Under the pieces are notes generated by a model. The model had not been told where the DNA came from. It saw only the letters and a list, made by a program, of their open reading frames with translations, and searched no databases. From Dipylidium caninum (Eukaryota; Platyhelminthes; Cestoda; Cyclophyllidea; Dipylidiidae), in contig QEYB01001405.1 in NCBI GenBank assembly GCA_017562135.1, positions 1 to 48,909 on the forward strand: 48,909 bases of DNA. The letters run 5' to 3'. Each line of letters starts with the position of its first letter. Position 1 is the stretch's first letter. The translations under genes were made by a program, and so were the position numbers. Shown one piece after another: positions 25,049-33,978 of the stretch.

Positions 25049-25848
25049 ATTCATATGGCAAAGCAAAATAGAATAGCGGTGGCGAGGGGAGGGAGTGGGG
25101 GTCTGGTCAAGGCGCGGAGCAGTGCTGGTCCGACGTCCGCTGTCCTCCGGTCGTCTCCGGCCGTCTTGCGGCCGCCTTCTCCAGGGTTGCAATGTTGACC
25201 GCCTCCACCGTGGCGCTCGGTGCCACTCGATCGCACTGCTCTCCGCCTGACTGGTGGAATTCGCCCCGCGGCAGACACCCGGCTCACTGCCAATTGTCCT
25301 CTGGTCCGTGGTCGCCTCTCCTTTCGCGCCTGTGTGGTGCCACAGTCGCACACCGTGTCGCCATTGCCCCCAGTCTGAGGGGGGGGGGGGGAGACGGGTT
25401 GCAGTCGCGGGAGGTGGCACACGGACAAGAGACGAGGAGGTGGGGCGCCACCTCGATGAGTGGAGGTGCGTGGCTTAGGCAAACCCGCCTGGGGAGTATA
25501 TTGGAGGGGCCAGTGTGCCTCGCCTTACCTTCGCTTGGGCTAGGGCGCGCTACCCCAAGTCCTCGTTAGGCTGGTGGAGGGAGGGCGCGCCCCTCCACGG
25601 CCCTCAACTCTGATGGCAAGTGGACCGAAGTGAGTAGTGTGTGCCCGCGTCTGTAGACAGGCCCGGGGCCCGGTGGAGGCCCTGGACTGGGAAGGCGGCA
25701 AGTCGGCGGTCCGCCTCGTAGCCAAAGAGGGAGGGCGTGTGAGAGCCTGCGGTGCGAGGCGCGGTGAGCGGGCTTGAGTGTGAGGAAGGGCGGGTCACGG
25801 GCAAGTGGAGATCTGGCGAGGCGGCGCCTCTCGGAGGCGCGCGACTTT

Positions 25849-26035
25849 ATCGCTTCTCGGCTCTTCTGAGCTAAGATCATGTGTAGTATCTGTTCTTTGC
25901 AGTGTAATTTCTGCAACGTCCCTAATTTGGGACCAATGAAATTACCTGTATTTTTCCAACCCGGACGGGTGCTGTGAGCTTGCTCAACCCCGTCCACGGG
26001 TCGGCCTCGTATTGCATTACCTCGAGGATCGGCCC
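25849..26035 (+). ncRNA. U2: U2 snRNA gene copy 23
   Basis: Consensus U2 with an extra T in the stem I loop and a missing G at the start of stem IIb (187 nt by compensation). Confidence 0.93.
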
Positions 26036-26831
26036 ATTCATATGGCAAAGCAAAATAGAATAGCGTGGCGAAGGGAGGAGTGGGGGTCTGGTCAAGGCGC
26101 GGAGCAGTGCTGGTCCGACGTCCGCTGTCCTCCGTCGTCCTCCGGCCGTCTTGCGGCGCCTTCTCCAGGGTGCAATGTTGACGCCTCCACCGTGGCGCTC
26201 GGTGCCACTCGATCGCACTGCTCTCCGCCTGACTGGTGGAATTCGCCCCGCGGCAGACACCCGGCTCACTGCCAATTGTCCTCTGGTCCGTGGTCGCCTC
26301 TCCTTTCGCGCCTGTGTGGTGCCACAGTCGCACACCGTGTCGCCATTGCCCCCAGTCTGAGGGGGGGGGGGGAGACGGGTTGCAGTCGCGGAGGTGGCAC
26401 CACGGACAAGAGACGAGAGGTGGGCGCCACCTCGATGAGTGGAGGTGCGTGGCTTAGCAACCCGCCTGGGGAGTATATTGGAGGGGCCAGTGTGCCTCGC
26501 CTTACCTTCGCTTGGGCTAGGCGCGCTACCCCAAGTCCTCGTTAGGCTGGTGGAGGGAGGGCGCGCCCCTCCCGGCCCTCAACTACTGATGGGCAAGTGG
26601 ACCGAAGTGAGTAGTGTGTGCCCGCGTCTGTAGACAGGCCCGGGAGCCCGGTGGAGGCCCTGGACTGGGGAAGGCGGACAAGTCGGCGGTCCGCCTCGTA
26701 GCCAAGAGGGAGGGCGTGTGAGCGGCAGCCTGCGGTGCGAGGCGCGGTGAGCGGGCTTGAGTGTGAGGAAGGGCGGGTCACGGGGCAAGTGGAGATCTGC
26801 GAGGCGGCGCCTCTCGGAGGCGCGCGACTTT

Positions 26832-27016
26832 ATCGCTTCTCGGCTCTCTGAGCTAAGATCATGTGTAGTATCTGTTTCTTTGCAGTGTAATTTCTGCAAC
26901 GGTCCCTAATTTGGGACCAATGAAATTACCTGTATTTTTCCAACCCGGACGGGTGCTGTGAGCTTGCTCAACCCCGTCCACGTCGCCTCGTATTGCATTA
27001 CCTCGAGGATCGGCCC
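26832..27016 (+). ncRNA. U2: U2 snRNA gene copy 24
   Basis: Consensus U2 with an extra T after CTGTT and three bases missing at the start of stem IV (185 nt). Confidence 0.91.
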
Positions 27017-27808
27017 ATTCATATGCAAAGCAAAAATAGAATAGCGGTGGCGAAGGGGAGGGAGTGGGGTCTGGTCAAGGCGCGGAGCAGTGCTGGTCCG
27101 ACGTCCGCTGTCCTCCGGTCGTCTCCGGCCGTCTTGCGCCGCCTCTCAGGGTGCAATGTTTGACCGCCTCCACCGTGGCGCTCGTGCCACTCGATCGCAC
27201 TGCTCTCCGCCTGACTGGTGGAATTCGCCCCGCGGCATACAACCCGGCTCACTGCCAATTGTCCTCTGGTCCGTGGTCGCCTCTCCTTTCGCGCCTGTGT
27301 GGTGCCACAGTCGCACACCGTGTCGCCATTGCCCCCAGTCTGAGGGGGGGGGAGACGGGTTGCAGTCGCGGGAGGTGGCACCACGGACAAGAGACGAGGA
27401 GGTGGGCGCCACTTCGATGAGTGGAGGTGCGTGGCTTAGGCAAACCCGCTGGGAGTATATTGGAGGGGGCCAGTGTGGCCTTCGCCTTACCTTCGCTTGG
27501 GCTAGGGCGCGCTACCCCAAGTCCTCGTTAGGCTGGTGGAGGAGGCGCGCCCCTCCACGGCCCTCAACTACTGATGGGCAAGTGGACCGAAGTGAGTTAG
27601 TGTGTGCCGCGTCTGTAGACAGGCCCGGGAGCCCGTGGAGGCCTGGACTGGGGGAAGGCGGACAAGTCGGCGGTCCGCCTCGTACCAGAGGAGGGCGTGA
27701 GGCGGCAGCCTGCGGTGCGCGCGGTGAGCGGGCTTGAGTGTAGGAAGGGCGGGTCACGGGGCAAGTGGAGATGTGGCGAGGCGGCGCCTCTCGGAGGCGC
27801 GCGACTTT

Positions 27809-27987
27809 ATCGCTTCTCGGCTCTCTGAGCAAGCATGTGTAGTATCTTTCTTGCAGTGTAAACTGCAACGGTCCCTAATTTGGGACCAATGAAATTACCT
27901 GTATTTTTCCAACCCGGACGGGTGCTTGAGCTTGCTCAACCCGTCCACGGGTCGGCCTCGTATTGCATTACTCGAGGATCGCCGTCC
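27809..27987 (+). ncRNA. U2: U2 snRNA gene copy 25, damaged
   Basis: Several deletions affect the TAAGATC segment, the CTGTTC segment and stem IIa, and the 3' terminal GGCCCATTC is replaced by an unmatched GTCCCCTGGC-like run. Downstream the unit becomes strongly divergent. Confidence 0.75.
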
Positions 27988-28175
27988 CCTGGCTTAATGC
28001 AAAATAGCCAAACCTGATAGTGGCGAAGGGATGGTCCTTTGGGTCGACGGCCGGGGGCGGGGCGGGCGTCCGTCCGTCGTCCAATCCGGCCGCCTCTTCA
28101 CGAGGTACTCGATCCCGCGCTCCGCCTGACTGGTGGAATTCGCACCGCGCGCCGGGGGAGACAACCGGCTCACTC

Positions 28176-28240
28176 CAATAAAAAAAAAAGAAAAAAAAAA
28201 CCACGTGTCACCACCGCCTCTGTCCCCGACACCCTCAGAC
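28176..28240. other. Unit-specific insertion with A10-G-A10 tract
   Basis: An insertion of about 60 bp interrupts the CTCACTGCCAATTG segment of the spacer. It opens with CCAATAAA running into an A10-G-A10 tract (28,179-28,200), followed by a C-rich stretch. No other unit has it. An AATAAA placed against a long A-tract could suggest a retroposed RNA tail, but no target-site duplication is clear. Confidence 0.55.
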
Positions 28241-28621
28241 TGCCAATTGTTCTGGGGGCAATGGTGGCAACCTCTCCTTCCCGCCCTGTGTCGTGCACAG
28301 GTCGCACACCGTACGCCGCTGTCGCCCCATAGCCCCCCAGTCTGTAAGGGGGGGGGGGGAGACGCGGTGCGAGTTGCACCCCCCCCCCCCTAGTAGGCGC
28401 GTGGGCAAGTCGATGAGAGCGTGGCACAGGCCACGAGGAGGCTTGGCGATGGGTGTGGAGGTGCGTGGCTTAGGCCAAACCTGCCTGGCGCGGTACATTG
28501 GCTGAGGCGGGCCAGTGTCAGTGTGGCTCGCCTTTACCTTCGAGTGAGGCTTTTTATAAGGCCGGCGCGTAGCACACCAACCCCAAGTCTCGTTTAGGCT
28601 GGTGGAGGGAGGGCGCGCCCC

Positions 28622-28745
28622 TGGTGGAAGAAGCGGGGCAGGCCTTGGAGCAAAAAACTGCCTCACTTCTTTTTTTTGAGACAATTTTGGCCCCGGGCGG
28701 GCGGGCGGCTAGACTGGTAACCCCGGGGGGGGGGCCTAACACCAA
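28622..28745. other. Unmatched insertion replacing a spacer segment
   Basis: Between the CGCGCCCCT block and GTGAGTAGTGTG, clean units have about 40 bp (CCACGGCCCTCAACTACTG..). This unit instead has about 120 bp with a T8 tract, a CCCCGGGCGGGCGGGCGG run and a G10 run. I recognise no element. Confidence 0.5.
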
Positions 28746-28989
28746 AGGTGAGTAGTGTGTGCCCTAATAGGTATGATTGTGTAGCCACGCCGTTCTGTGG
28801 ACAGGGGGAGGGTGCCCTGGACCACTGGGGGAAAGGCGAGAAGTCTCGGTAGGGAGAGGGGAGGAGGTGGGCGCAGCCTGCGAGGCGCGGTGAGCGGGCT
28901 TGTTGAGATGTAAGGGAGAGCGCATCCGGTCGGGCAAGTCTAGCTTCCTCTCAGACGGCGGCCCGCCATCTCTCGGAGGAGCGCGCGAC

Positions 28990-29166
28990 TCTCGGGCTCT
29001 CGCCAGCGAAGATTCATCGTGTCAGTATCTGTTCTTTGCAGTGTAATTTCTGCAACGGTCCCCTAATTGGGACCAATCCTGTATGTCCAGGCCGACCCGG
29101 ACGGGTGCTGTGAAGCTTTGCTCACCCGTCCCCACGGGTTCGTATCTGCATTACAGGATCCGGCCC
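28990..29166 (+). ncRNA. U2 snRNA copy 26, damaged 5' end
   Basis: The first nucleotides (ATCGCTT) are missing and stem I is altered. CAGTATCTGTTCTTTGCAGTG, IIa, IIb and most of stem III are readable. The IIc distal strand and the Sm run are lost. The gene is probably non-functional as written. Confidence 0.65.
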
Positions 29167-29242
29167 ATTCATATTTGGCAAAGGCAAATAGAATAGCGGC
29201 TGCGAAAAGAGGAGGGAGTGGGGGTGGTTACACGCGGAGCCG

Positions 29243-29490
29243 TGTTTGCGTCTCGCCTTCCAGTCGGCGGGGCGGGGCGGAAGGCGTCCGCTGTCACATG
29301 AATCGTCCTCCGTATCATTTTCCGGCCGCCTTCTACAGAGGCCGCCTTCTCCAGAGCCGCCTCCACCCGAATGCCACTCGATCGCACTGGCTTCTCCGCC
29401 TGACTGGTGGAATTTCACCCCGCCCGCAACACCCTTCCTCCCGTAGCCCACAGACACCTAGAGTGGTAGGGAGCCGACACCCTGGCTCAC
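29243..29490 (-). repeat. Type B spacer segment inside inverted block 2
   Basis: Read on the minus strand, this stretch contains two markers otherwise confined to the type B units at 36-46.8 kb. One is a CCCCGCCCCGCCG run beside a GGAAGGCG..GAGACG context. The other is the 60-bp B insertion with GGGTGTCGGCTCCCTAC and CTACGGGAGGAAGG. Its neighbours to the left (17-27.9 kb) are type A. Confidence 0.7.
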
Positions 29491-30091
29491 TGCCATTGTT
29501 TCTGGTCCGTGGTCGCCTCTCCTTTTCGCGCCTGTGGTCGTGCCACAGTCGCCACCCACCGTAGTCGCCATGCACCCCAGTCTGAGGGGGTGGAGGGGGG
29601 CAAGAGAAGGAGACGGTTGCAGTCGCGGGAGGTGGCACACGGACAAGAGACGAGGAGGTGGTTGCGCCACCTCGATGAGTGGAGGTGCGTGGCTTAGGCA
29701 ACCCGCCTGGGGAGTATATTGGAGGGGGGCCAGTGTGGCCTCGCCTTACCTTCGCTTGGGCTAGGCCGCGCTACCCCAAGTCCTCGTTTAGGCCTGGTGG
29801 AGTGAGGGCGCGACCCCTCCACGGCCCTCAACTACTGATGGCATCCAGTGCGCCGAAGTGAGTAGTGTGGCCCGCGTCTGTAGACCGGCCCGGGAGCCCG
29901 GTGGAGGCCCCTGGACTGGGGAAGGCGACAAGTCGGCGGTCCGCCTCGTAGCCAAGAGGGACTTGGGGGTGTGAGGCGGCAGCCTGCGGTGCGAGGCGCG
30001 GTGAGCGCGGCTTGAGTGTGAGGAAGGGCACGGGGCAAGTGGAGATATGGCGGCGGAGGCGGCGCCTCTTCGGCGAGGCGCCAGCGACTTT

Positions 30092-30293
30092 ATCGCTTTC
30101 TACGGCTCCTCTGAGCTAAGATCATGTGTAGTATCTGTTCTTTGCAGTGTGTAATTTTCTGCCAACGGTCCCTAATTTTCGGGGACCAATGATACCTAGT
30201 CAATTTTTTCCAACCCGGACGGGCTGCTGTTGAGCTTGCTCAAACCCCGTCCACGGGTCGGGCCTCACTATTGCATTACCTCGAGGATTCGCC
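30092..30293 (+). ncRNA. U2: U2 snRNA gene copy 27
   Basis: Last U2 before the second orientation change. All elements are readable, with roughly 15 extra bases. The IIc distal strand and Sm region are disturbed, and the 3' end reads GATTCGCC instead of GATCGGCCC. Confidence 0.72.
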
Positions 30294-30344
30294 TATGGCA
30301 AGCAAAATAGAATTAGCGGTGGCAAGGGGAGAGAGTGGGGGTCT

Positions 30345-30500
30345 GGTCAAGCACAACGGTCCGCGTGCTCCTCCGCTATCCTCGGAAGTGGCGCCAGTTT
30401 GCGGCCCTTTGCCTAAGCACAATGCACCTCCACCGTGGCGCTCGAAGGTGCCACTTCGATCCGCCCACCTGCCTCGCCTGACTGGTGGCGAATTCGCCCG
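30345..30500. other. Hybrid sequence mixing both unit orientations
   Basis: Within this stretch, minus-oriented unit words (CTCCACCGTGGCGCTCG, GCCTGACTGGTGG) are interleaved with plus-oriented words (GAAGTGGCGCC, TTTGCCTAAGCAC followed by GCACCTCCAC). Such interleaving is what a consensus of reads aligned in both orientations would give. Confidence 0.6.
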
Positions 30501-30571
30501 CGGCCAAGGACACACCTGCTCACTGCCAATTGTCCCTCTGTGTCCGTGGTCGCGCTCTGCCTTTCGCGCCT

Positions 30572-30662
30572 GTGGTGCCACCTCCCGCGACTGCAAACCC
30601 GTCTCCCCCTCCCCCCTCAGACTGGGGGGCAATGGCGACACGGTGTGCGACTGTGGCACCAC
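30572..30662. repeat. 10-bp inverted repeat at the second orientation switch
   Basis: GTGGTGCCAC at 30,572-30,581 and its reverse complement GTGGCACCAC at 30,653-30,662 flank 71 bp. The same pair is in every clean unit (for example 33,592-33,601 and 33,672-33,681). The left flank of the first repeat here is minus-oriented unit sequence (CTTTCGCGCCT) and the right flank is plus-oriented (CTCCCGCGACTGC). The array therefore changes direction exactly within this shared 10-mer. Confidence 0.85.
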
Positions 30663-30957
30663 ACAGGCGCGAAAGGAGAGCGCGACCCACGACCAGAGGA
30701 CCAATTGGCAGTGAGCCGGGTGTCTGCCGCGTTGGGCGAATTCAGGGCCAGTCAGGCGGAGAGCAGTGCGATCGAGTGGCACCGAGCGCCACGGTGGAGG
30801 CGGTCAACATTGCACCCTGGAGAAGGCGGCCGCAAGACGGCCGGAGGACGACTACGGAGGACAGCGGACGTCGGACCAGCACTGCTCCGCGCCTTGACCA
30901 GACCCCCACTCCCTCCCCTTCGCCACCGCTATTCTATTTTGCTTTGCCATATGAACT

Positions 30958-31140
30958 GGGCCGATCCTCGAGGTAATGCAATACGAGGCGACCCGTGGAC
31001 GGGTTGAGCAAGCTCACAGCACCCGTCCGGTTGGAAAAATACAGTAATTTCATTGGTCCCAAATTAGGGACCGTTGCAGAAATTACACTGCAAAGAACAG
31101 ATACTACACATGATCTTAGCTCAGAGAGCCGAGAAGCGAT
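30958..31140 (-). ncRNA. U2: U2 snRNA gene copy 28
   Basis: First U2 after the orientation switch (183 nt). Four one-base deletions in stems III and IV and in the IIc strand resemble the error type seen in block 2. Confidence 0.9.
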
Positions 31141-31952
31141 AAAGTCGCGCGCCTCCGAGAGGCGCCGCCTCGCCAGATCTCACTTGCCCCGTGACCCGCC
31201 CTTCCTCACACTCAAGCCCGCTCACCGCGCCTCGCACCGCAGGCTGCCGCCTCACACCCCCTCCTCTTGGCTACGAGGCGACCGCCGACTTGTCCGCCTT
31301 CCCCCAGTCCAGGGCCTCCACCGGGCTCCCGGGCCTGTCTACAGACGCGGGCACACACTACTCACTTCGGTCCACTTGCCCATCAGTAGTTGAGGCCGTG
31401 GAGGGCGCGCCCTCCCTCCACCCAGCCTAACGAGGACTTGGGGTAGCGCGCCCTAGCCCAAGCGAAGGTAAGGCGAGCCACACTGGCCCCCTCCAATATA
31501 CTCCCCAGCGGGTTTGCCTAAGCCACGCACCTCCACTCATCGAGGTGGCGCCCACCTCTCGTCTCTTGTCCGTGGTGCCACCTCCCCGCCGACTGCAACC
31601 CGTCCTCCCCCCCCCCCTCAGACTGGGGGGCAATGGCGACACGGTGTGCGACTGTGGCACCACACAGGCGCGAAAGGAGAGGCGACCACGGACCAGAGAC
31701 AATGCAGTGAGCCGGGTGTCTTGCCGCGGGGCGAATTCCACCAGACAGCGGGAGCAGTGCGATCGAGTTAGGCACCGAGCGCCACGGTGGAGGCGGTCAA
31801 ACATTGCACCCTGGAGAAGGCGGCCGCAAGACGGCCGGAGGACCGGACGTACGGAGGACAGCGGACGTCGGACCAGCACTGCTCCGCGCCTTGACCAGAC
31901 CCCCACTCCCTCCCTTCGCCACCGCTATTCTATTTTGCTTTGCCATATGAAT

Positions 31953-32138
31953 GGGCCGATCCTCGAGGTAATGCAATACGAGGCCGACCCGTGGACGGGG
32001 TTGAGCAAGCTCACAGCACCCGTCCGGTTGGAAAAATACAGGTAATTTCATTGGTCCCAAATTAGGGACCGTTGCAGAAATTACACTGCAAAGAACAGAT
32101 ACTACACATGATCTTAGCTCAGAGAGCCGAGAAGCGAT
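31953..32138 (-). ncRNA. U2: U2 snRNA gene copy 29
   Basis: Consensus U2 with one G missing at the base of stem III (186 nt). Confidence 0.95.
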
Positions 32139-32966
32139 AAAGTCGCGCGCCTCCGAGAGGCCGCCGCCTCGCCAGATCTCCACTTGCCCCGTGACCCGCC
32201 CTTCCTCACACTCAAGCCCGCTCACCGCGCCTCGCACCGCAGGCTGCCGCCTCAACACGCCCTCCCTCTTGGCTACGAGGCGGACCGCCGACTTGTCCGC
32301 CTTCCCCCAGTCCAGGGCCTCACCGGGCTCCCGGGCCTGTCTACAGACGCGGGCACACACTACTCACTTCGGTCCACTTGCCCATCAGTAGTTGAGGGCC
32401 GTGGAGGGGCGCCGCCCTCCCTCCACCAGCCTAACGAGGACTTGGGGTAGCGCGCCCTAGCCCAAGCGAAGGTAAGCGAGGCCACACTGGCCCCCTCCAA
32501 TATACTCCCCAGGCGGGTTTGCCTAAGCCACGCACCTCCACTCATCGAGGTGGCGCCCACCTCCTCGTCTCTTGTCCGTGGTGCCACCTCCCGCGACTGC
32601 AACCCGTCTCCCCCCCCCCCCCCCTCAGACTGGGGGGCAATGGCGACACGGTGTGCGACTGTGGCACCACACAGGCGCGAAAGGAGAGGCGACCACGGAC
32701 CAGAGGACAATTGGCAGTGAGCCGGGTGTCTGCCGCGGGGCGAATTCCACCAGACAGGCGGAGAGCAGTGCGATCGAGTGGCACCGAGCGCCACGTGGAG
32801 GCGGTCAACATTGCACCCTGGAGAAGGCGGCCGCAAGACGGCCGGAGGACGACCGGAGGACGTACGGAGGACAGCGGACGTCGGACCAGCACTGCTCCGC
32901 GCCTTGACCAGACCCCCACTCCCTCCCCTTCGCCACCGCTATTCTATTTTGCTTTGCCATATGAAT

Positions 32967-33153
32967 GGGCCGATCCTCGAGGTAATGCAATACGAGGCCG
33001 ACCCGTGGACGGGGTTGAGCAAGCTCACAGCACCCGTCCGGGTTGGAAAAATACAGTAATTTCATTGGTCCCAAATTAGGGACCGTTGCAGAAATTACAC
33101 TGCAAAAGAACAGATACTACACATGATCTTAGCTCAGAGAGCCGAGAAGCGAT
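32967..33153 (-). ncRNA. U2: U2 snRNA gene copy 30
   Basis: Consensus U2 with one base missing beside the IIc distal strand and one extra A before the IIa strand (187 nt). Confidence 0.95.
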
Positions 33154-33161
33154 AAAGTCGC

Positions 33162-33178
33162 GCGCCTCCGAGAGGCGC
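33162..33178. promoter_or_regulatory. Palindrome just upstream of U2 (copy 30 shown)
   Basis: GCGCCTC-CGA-GAGGCGC is a perfect 7-bp inverted repeat with a 3-base centre, at -9 to -25 relative to the U2 5' end. It is unchanged in all clean type A and type B units, although nearby bases vary (GATAAAGTC or GATAAGGTC; CCAGATC or CCATATC). No TATA box lies at -30. Conservation and position suggest a promoter or initiation element, but it matches no promoter element that I can name. Confidence 0.45.
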
Positions 33179-33953
33179 CGCCTCGCCAGATCTCCACTTG
33201 CCCCGTGACCCGCCCTTCCTCACACTCAAGCCCGCTCACCGCGCCTCGCACCGCAGGCTGCCGCCTCACACGCCCTCCCTCTTGGCTACGAGGCGGACCG
33301 CCGACTTGTCCGCCTTCCCCCAGTCCAGGGCCTCCACCGGGCTCCCGGGCCTGTCTACAGACGCGGGCACACACTACTCACTTCGGTCCACTTGCCCATC
33401 AGTAGTTGAGGGCCGTGGAGGGGCGCGCCCTCCCTCCACCAGCCTAACGAGGACTTGGGGTAGCGCGCCCTAGCCCAAGCGAAGGTAAGGCGAGGCCACA
33501 CTGGCCCCCTCCAATATACTCCCCAGGCGGGTTTGCCTAAGCCACGCACCTCCACTCATCGAGGTGGCGCCCACCTCCTCGTCTCTTGTCCGTGGTGCCA
33601 CCTCCCGCGACTGCAACCCGTCTCCCCCCCCCCCCTCAGACTGGGGGGCAATGGCGACACGGTGTGCGACTGTGGCACCACACAGGCGCGAAAGGAGAGG
33701 CGACCACGGACCAGAGGACAATTGGCAGTGAGCCGGGTGTCTGCCGCGGGGCGAATTCCACCAGACAGGCGGAGAGCAGTGCGATCGAGTGGCACCGAGC
33801 GCCACGGTGGAGGCGGTCAACATTGCACCCTGGAGAAGGCGGCCGCAAGACGGCCGGAGGACGACCGGAGGACGTACGGAGGACAGCGGACGTCGGACCA
33901 GCACTGCTCCGCGCCTTGACCAGACCCCCACTCCCTCCCCTTCGCCACCGCTA

Positions 33954-33978
33954 TTCTATTTTGCTTTGCCATATGAAT
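33954..33978 (-). promoter_or_regulatory. Candidate 3'-end formation element downstream of U2 (copy 31 shown)
   Basis: Reading in the U2 direction, the RNA end GGCCC is followed by ATTCATATGGCAAAGCAAAA then TAGAA, an A-rich island in otherwise GC-rich spacer. Metazoan snRNA genes have a 3' box a short distance past the RNA, with an A-rich core ending in AGA. GCAAAGCAAAATAGAA is a loose match. It is kept in type B with one change (AAAATAG becomes AAATATAG). Confidence 0.4.

Larger units (their letters stand above)
15360..30581 (-). repeat. U2 snRNA tandem array, block 2 (inverted; U2 on plus strand)
   Basis: Fourteen units of about 1.0 kb lie in the opposite orientation to blocks 1 and 3. Units from 17 to 27.9 kb are good type A sequence with sparse one-base deletions. 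The two units nearest the right end (about 28.0-30.3 kb) are divergent and carry type B features. Unit subtype order does not mirror blocks 1 or 3, so this block is not simply a reverse-complement copy of either. Confidence 0.9.
33154..33978. repeat. Reference type A spacer (between U2 copies 30 and 31)
   Basis: This 825-bp spacer separates the U2 genes; no second RNA gene is recognisable in it. Marked elements are an upstream palindrome (33,162-33,178), the 10-bp palindrome GGGCGCGCCC (33,421-33,430), a TATA-like CCAATATACTCCCC (33,511-33,524), a hairpin GAGGTGG-CGC-CCACCTC (33,561-33,577), the 10-bp inverted repeat pair at 33,592-33,601 and 33,672-33,681 around a C-tract, and an AT-rich element next to the U2 3' end. 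I searched by eye for U1, U4, U5, U6, 5S and spliced-leader hallmarks and saw none. Confidence 0.85.

Noticed and set aside
15360..30581. Block 2 as a simple reverse-complement read-through of block 3 or block 1
   Set aside because: Subtype order does not mirror: type B units at 36-46.8 kb face type A units at the symmetric positions, and the long/short spacer markers also disagree for blocks 1 and 2. A chimeric join is still possible.
33511..33524. TATA-like CCAATATACTCCCC as the U2 TATA box
   Set aside because: It lies about 360 bp upstream of the nearest U2 start and is mutated in type B units whose U2 genes are intact.
33154..33978. Ribosomal DNA spacer or 5S array
   Set aside because: No 18S, 28S, 5.8S or 5S words were found. 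The only RNA gene recognised is U2.
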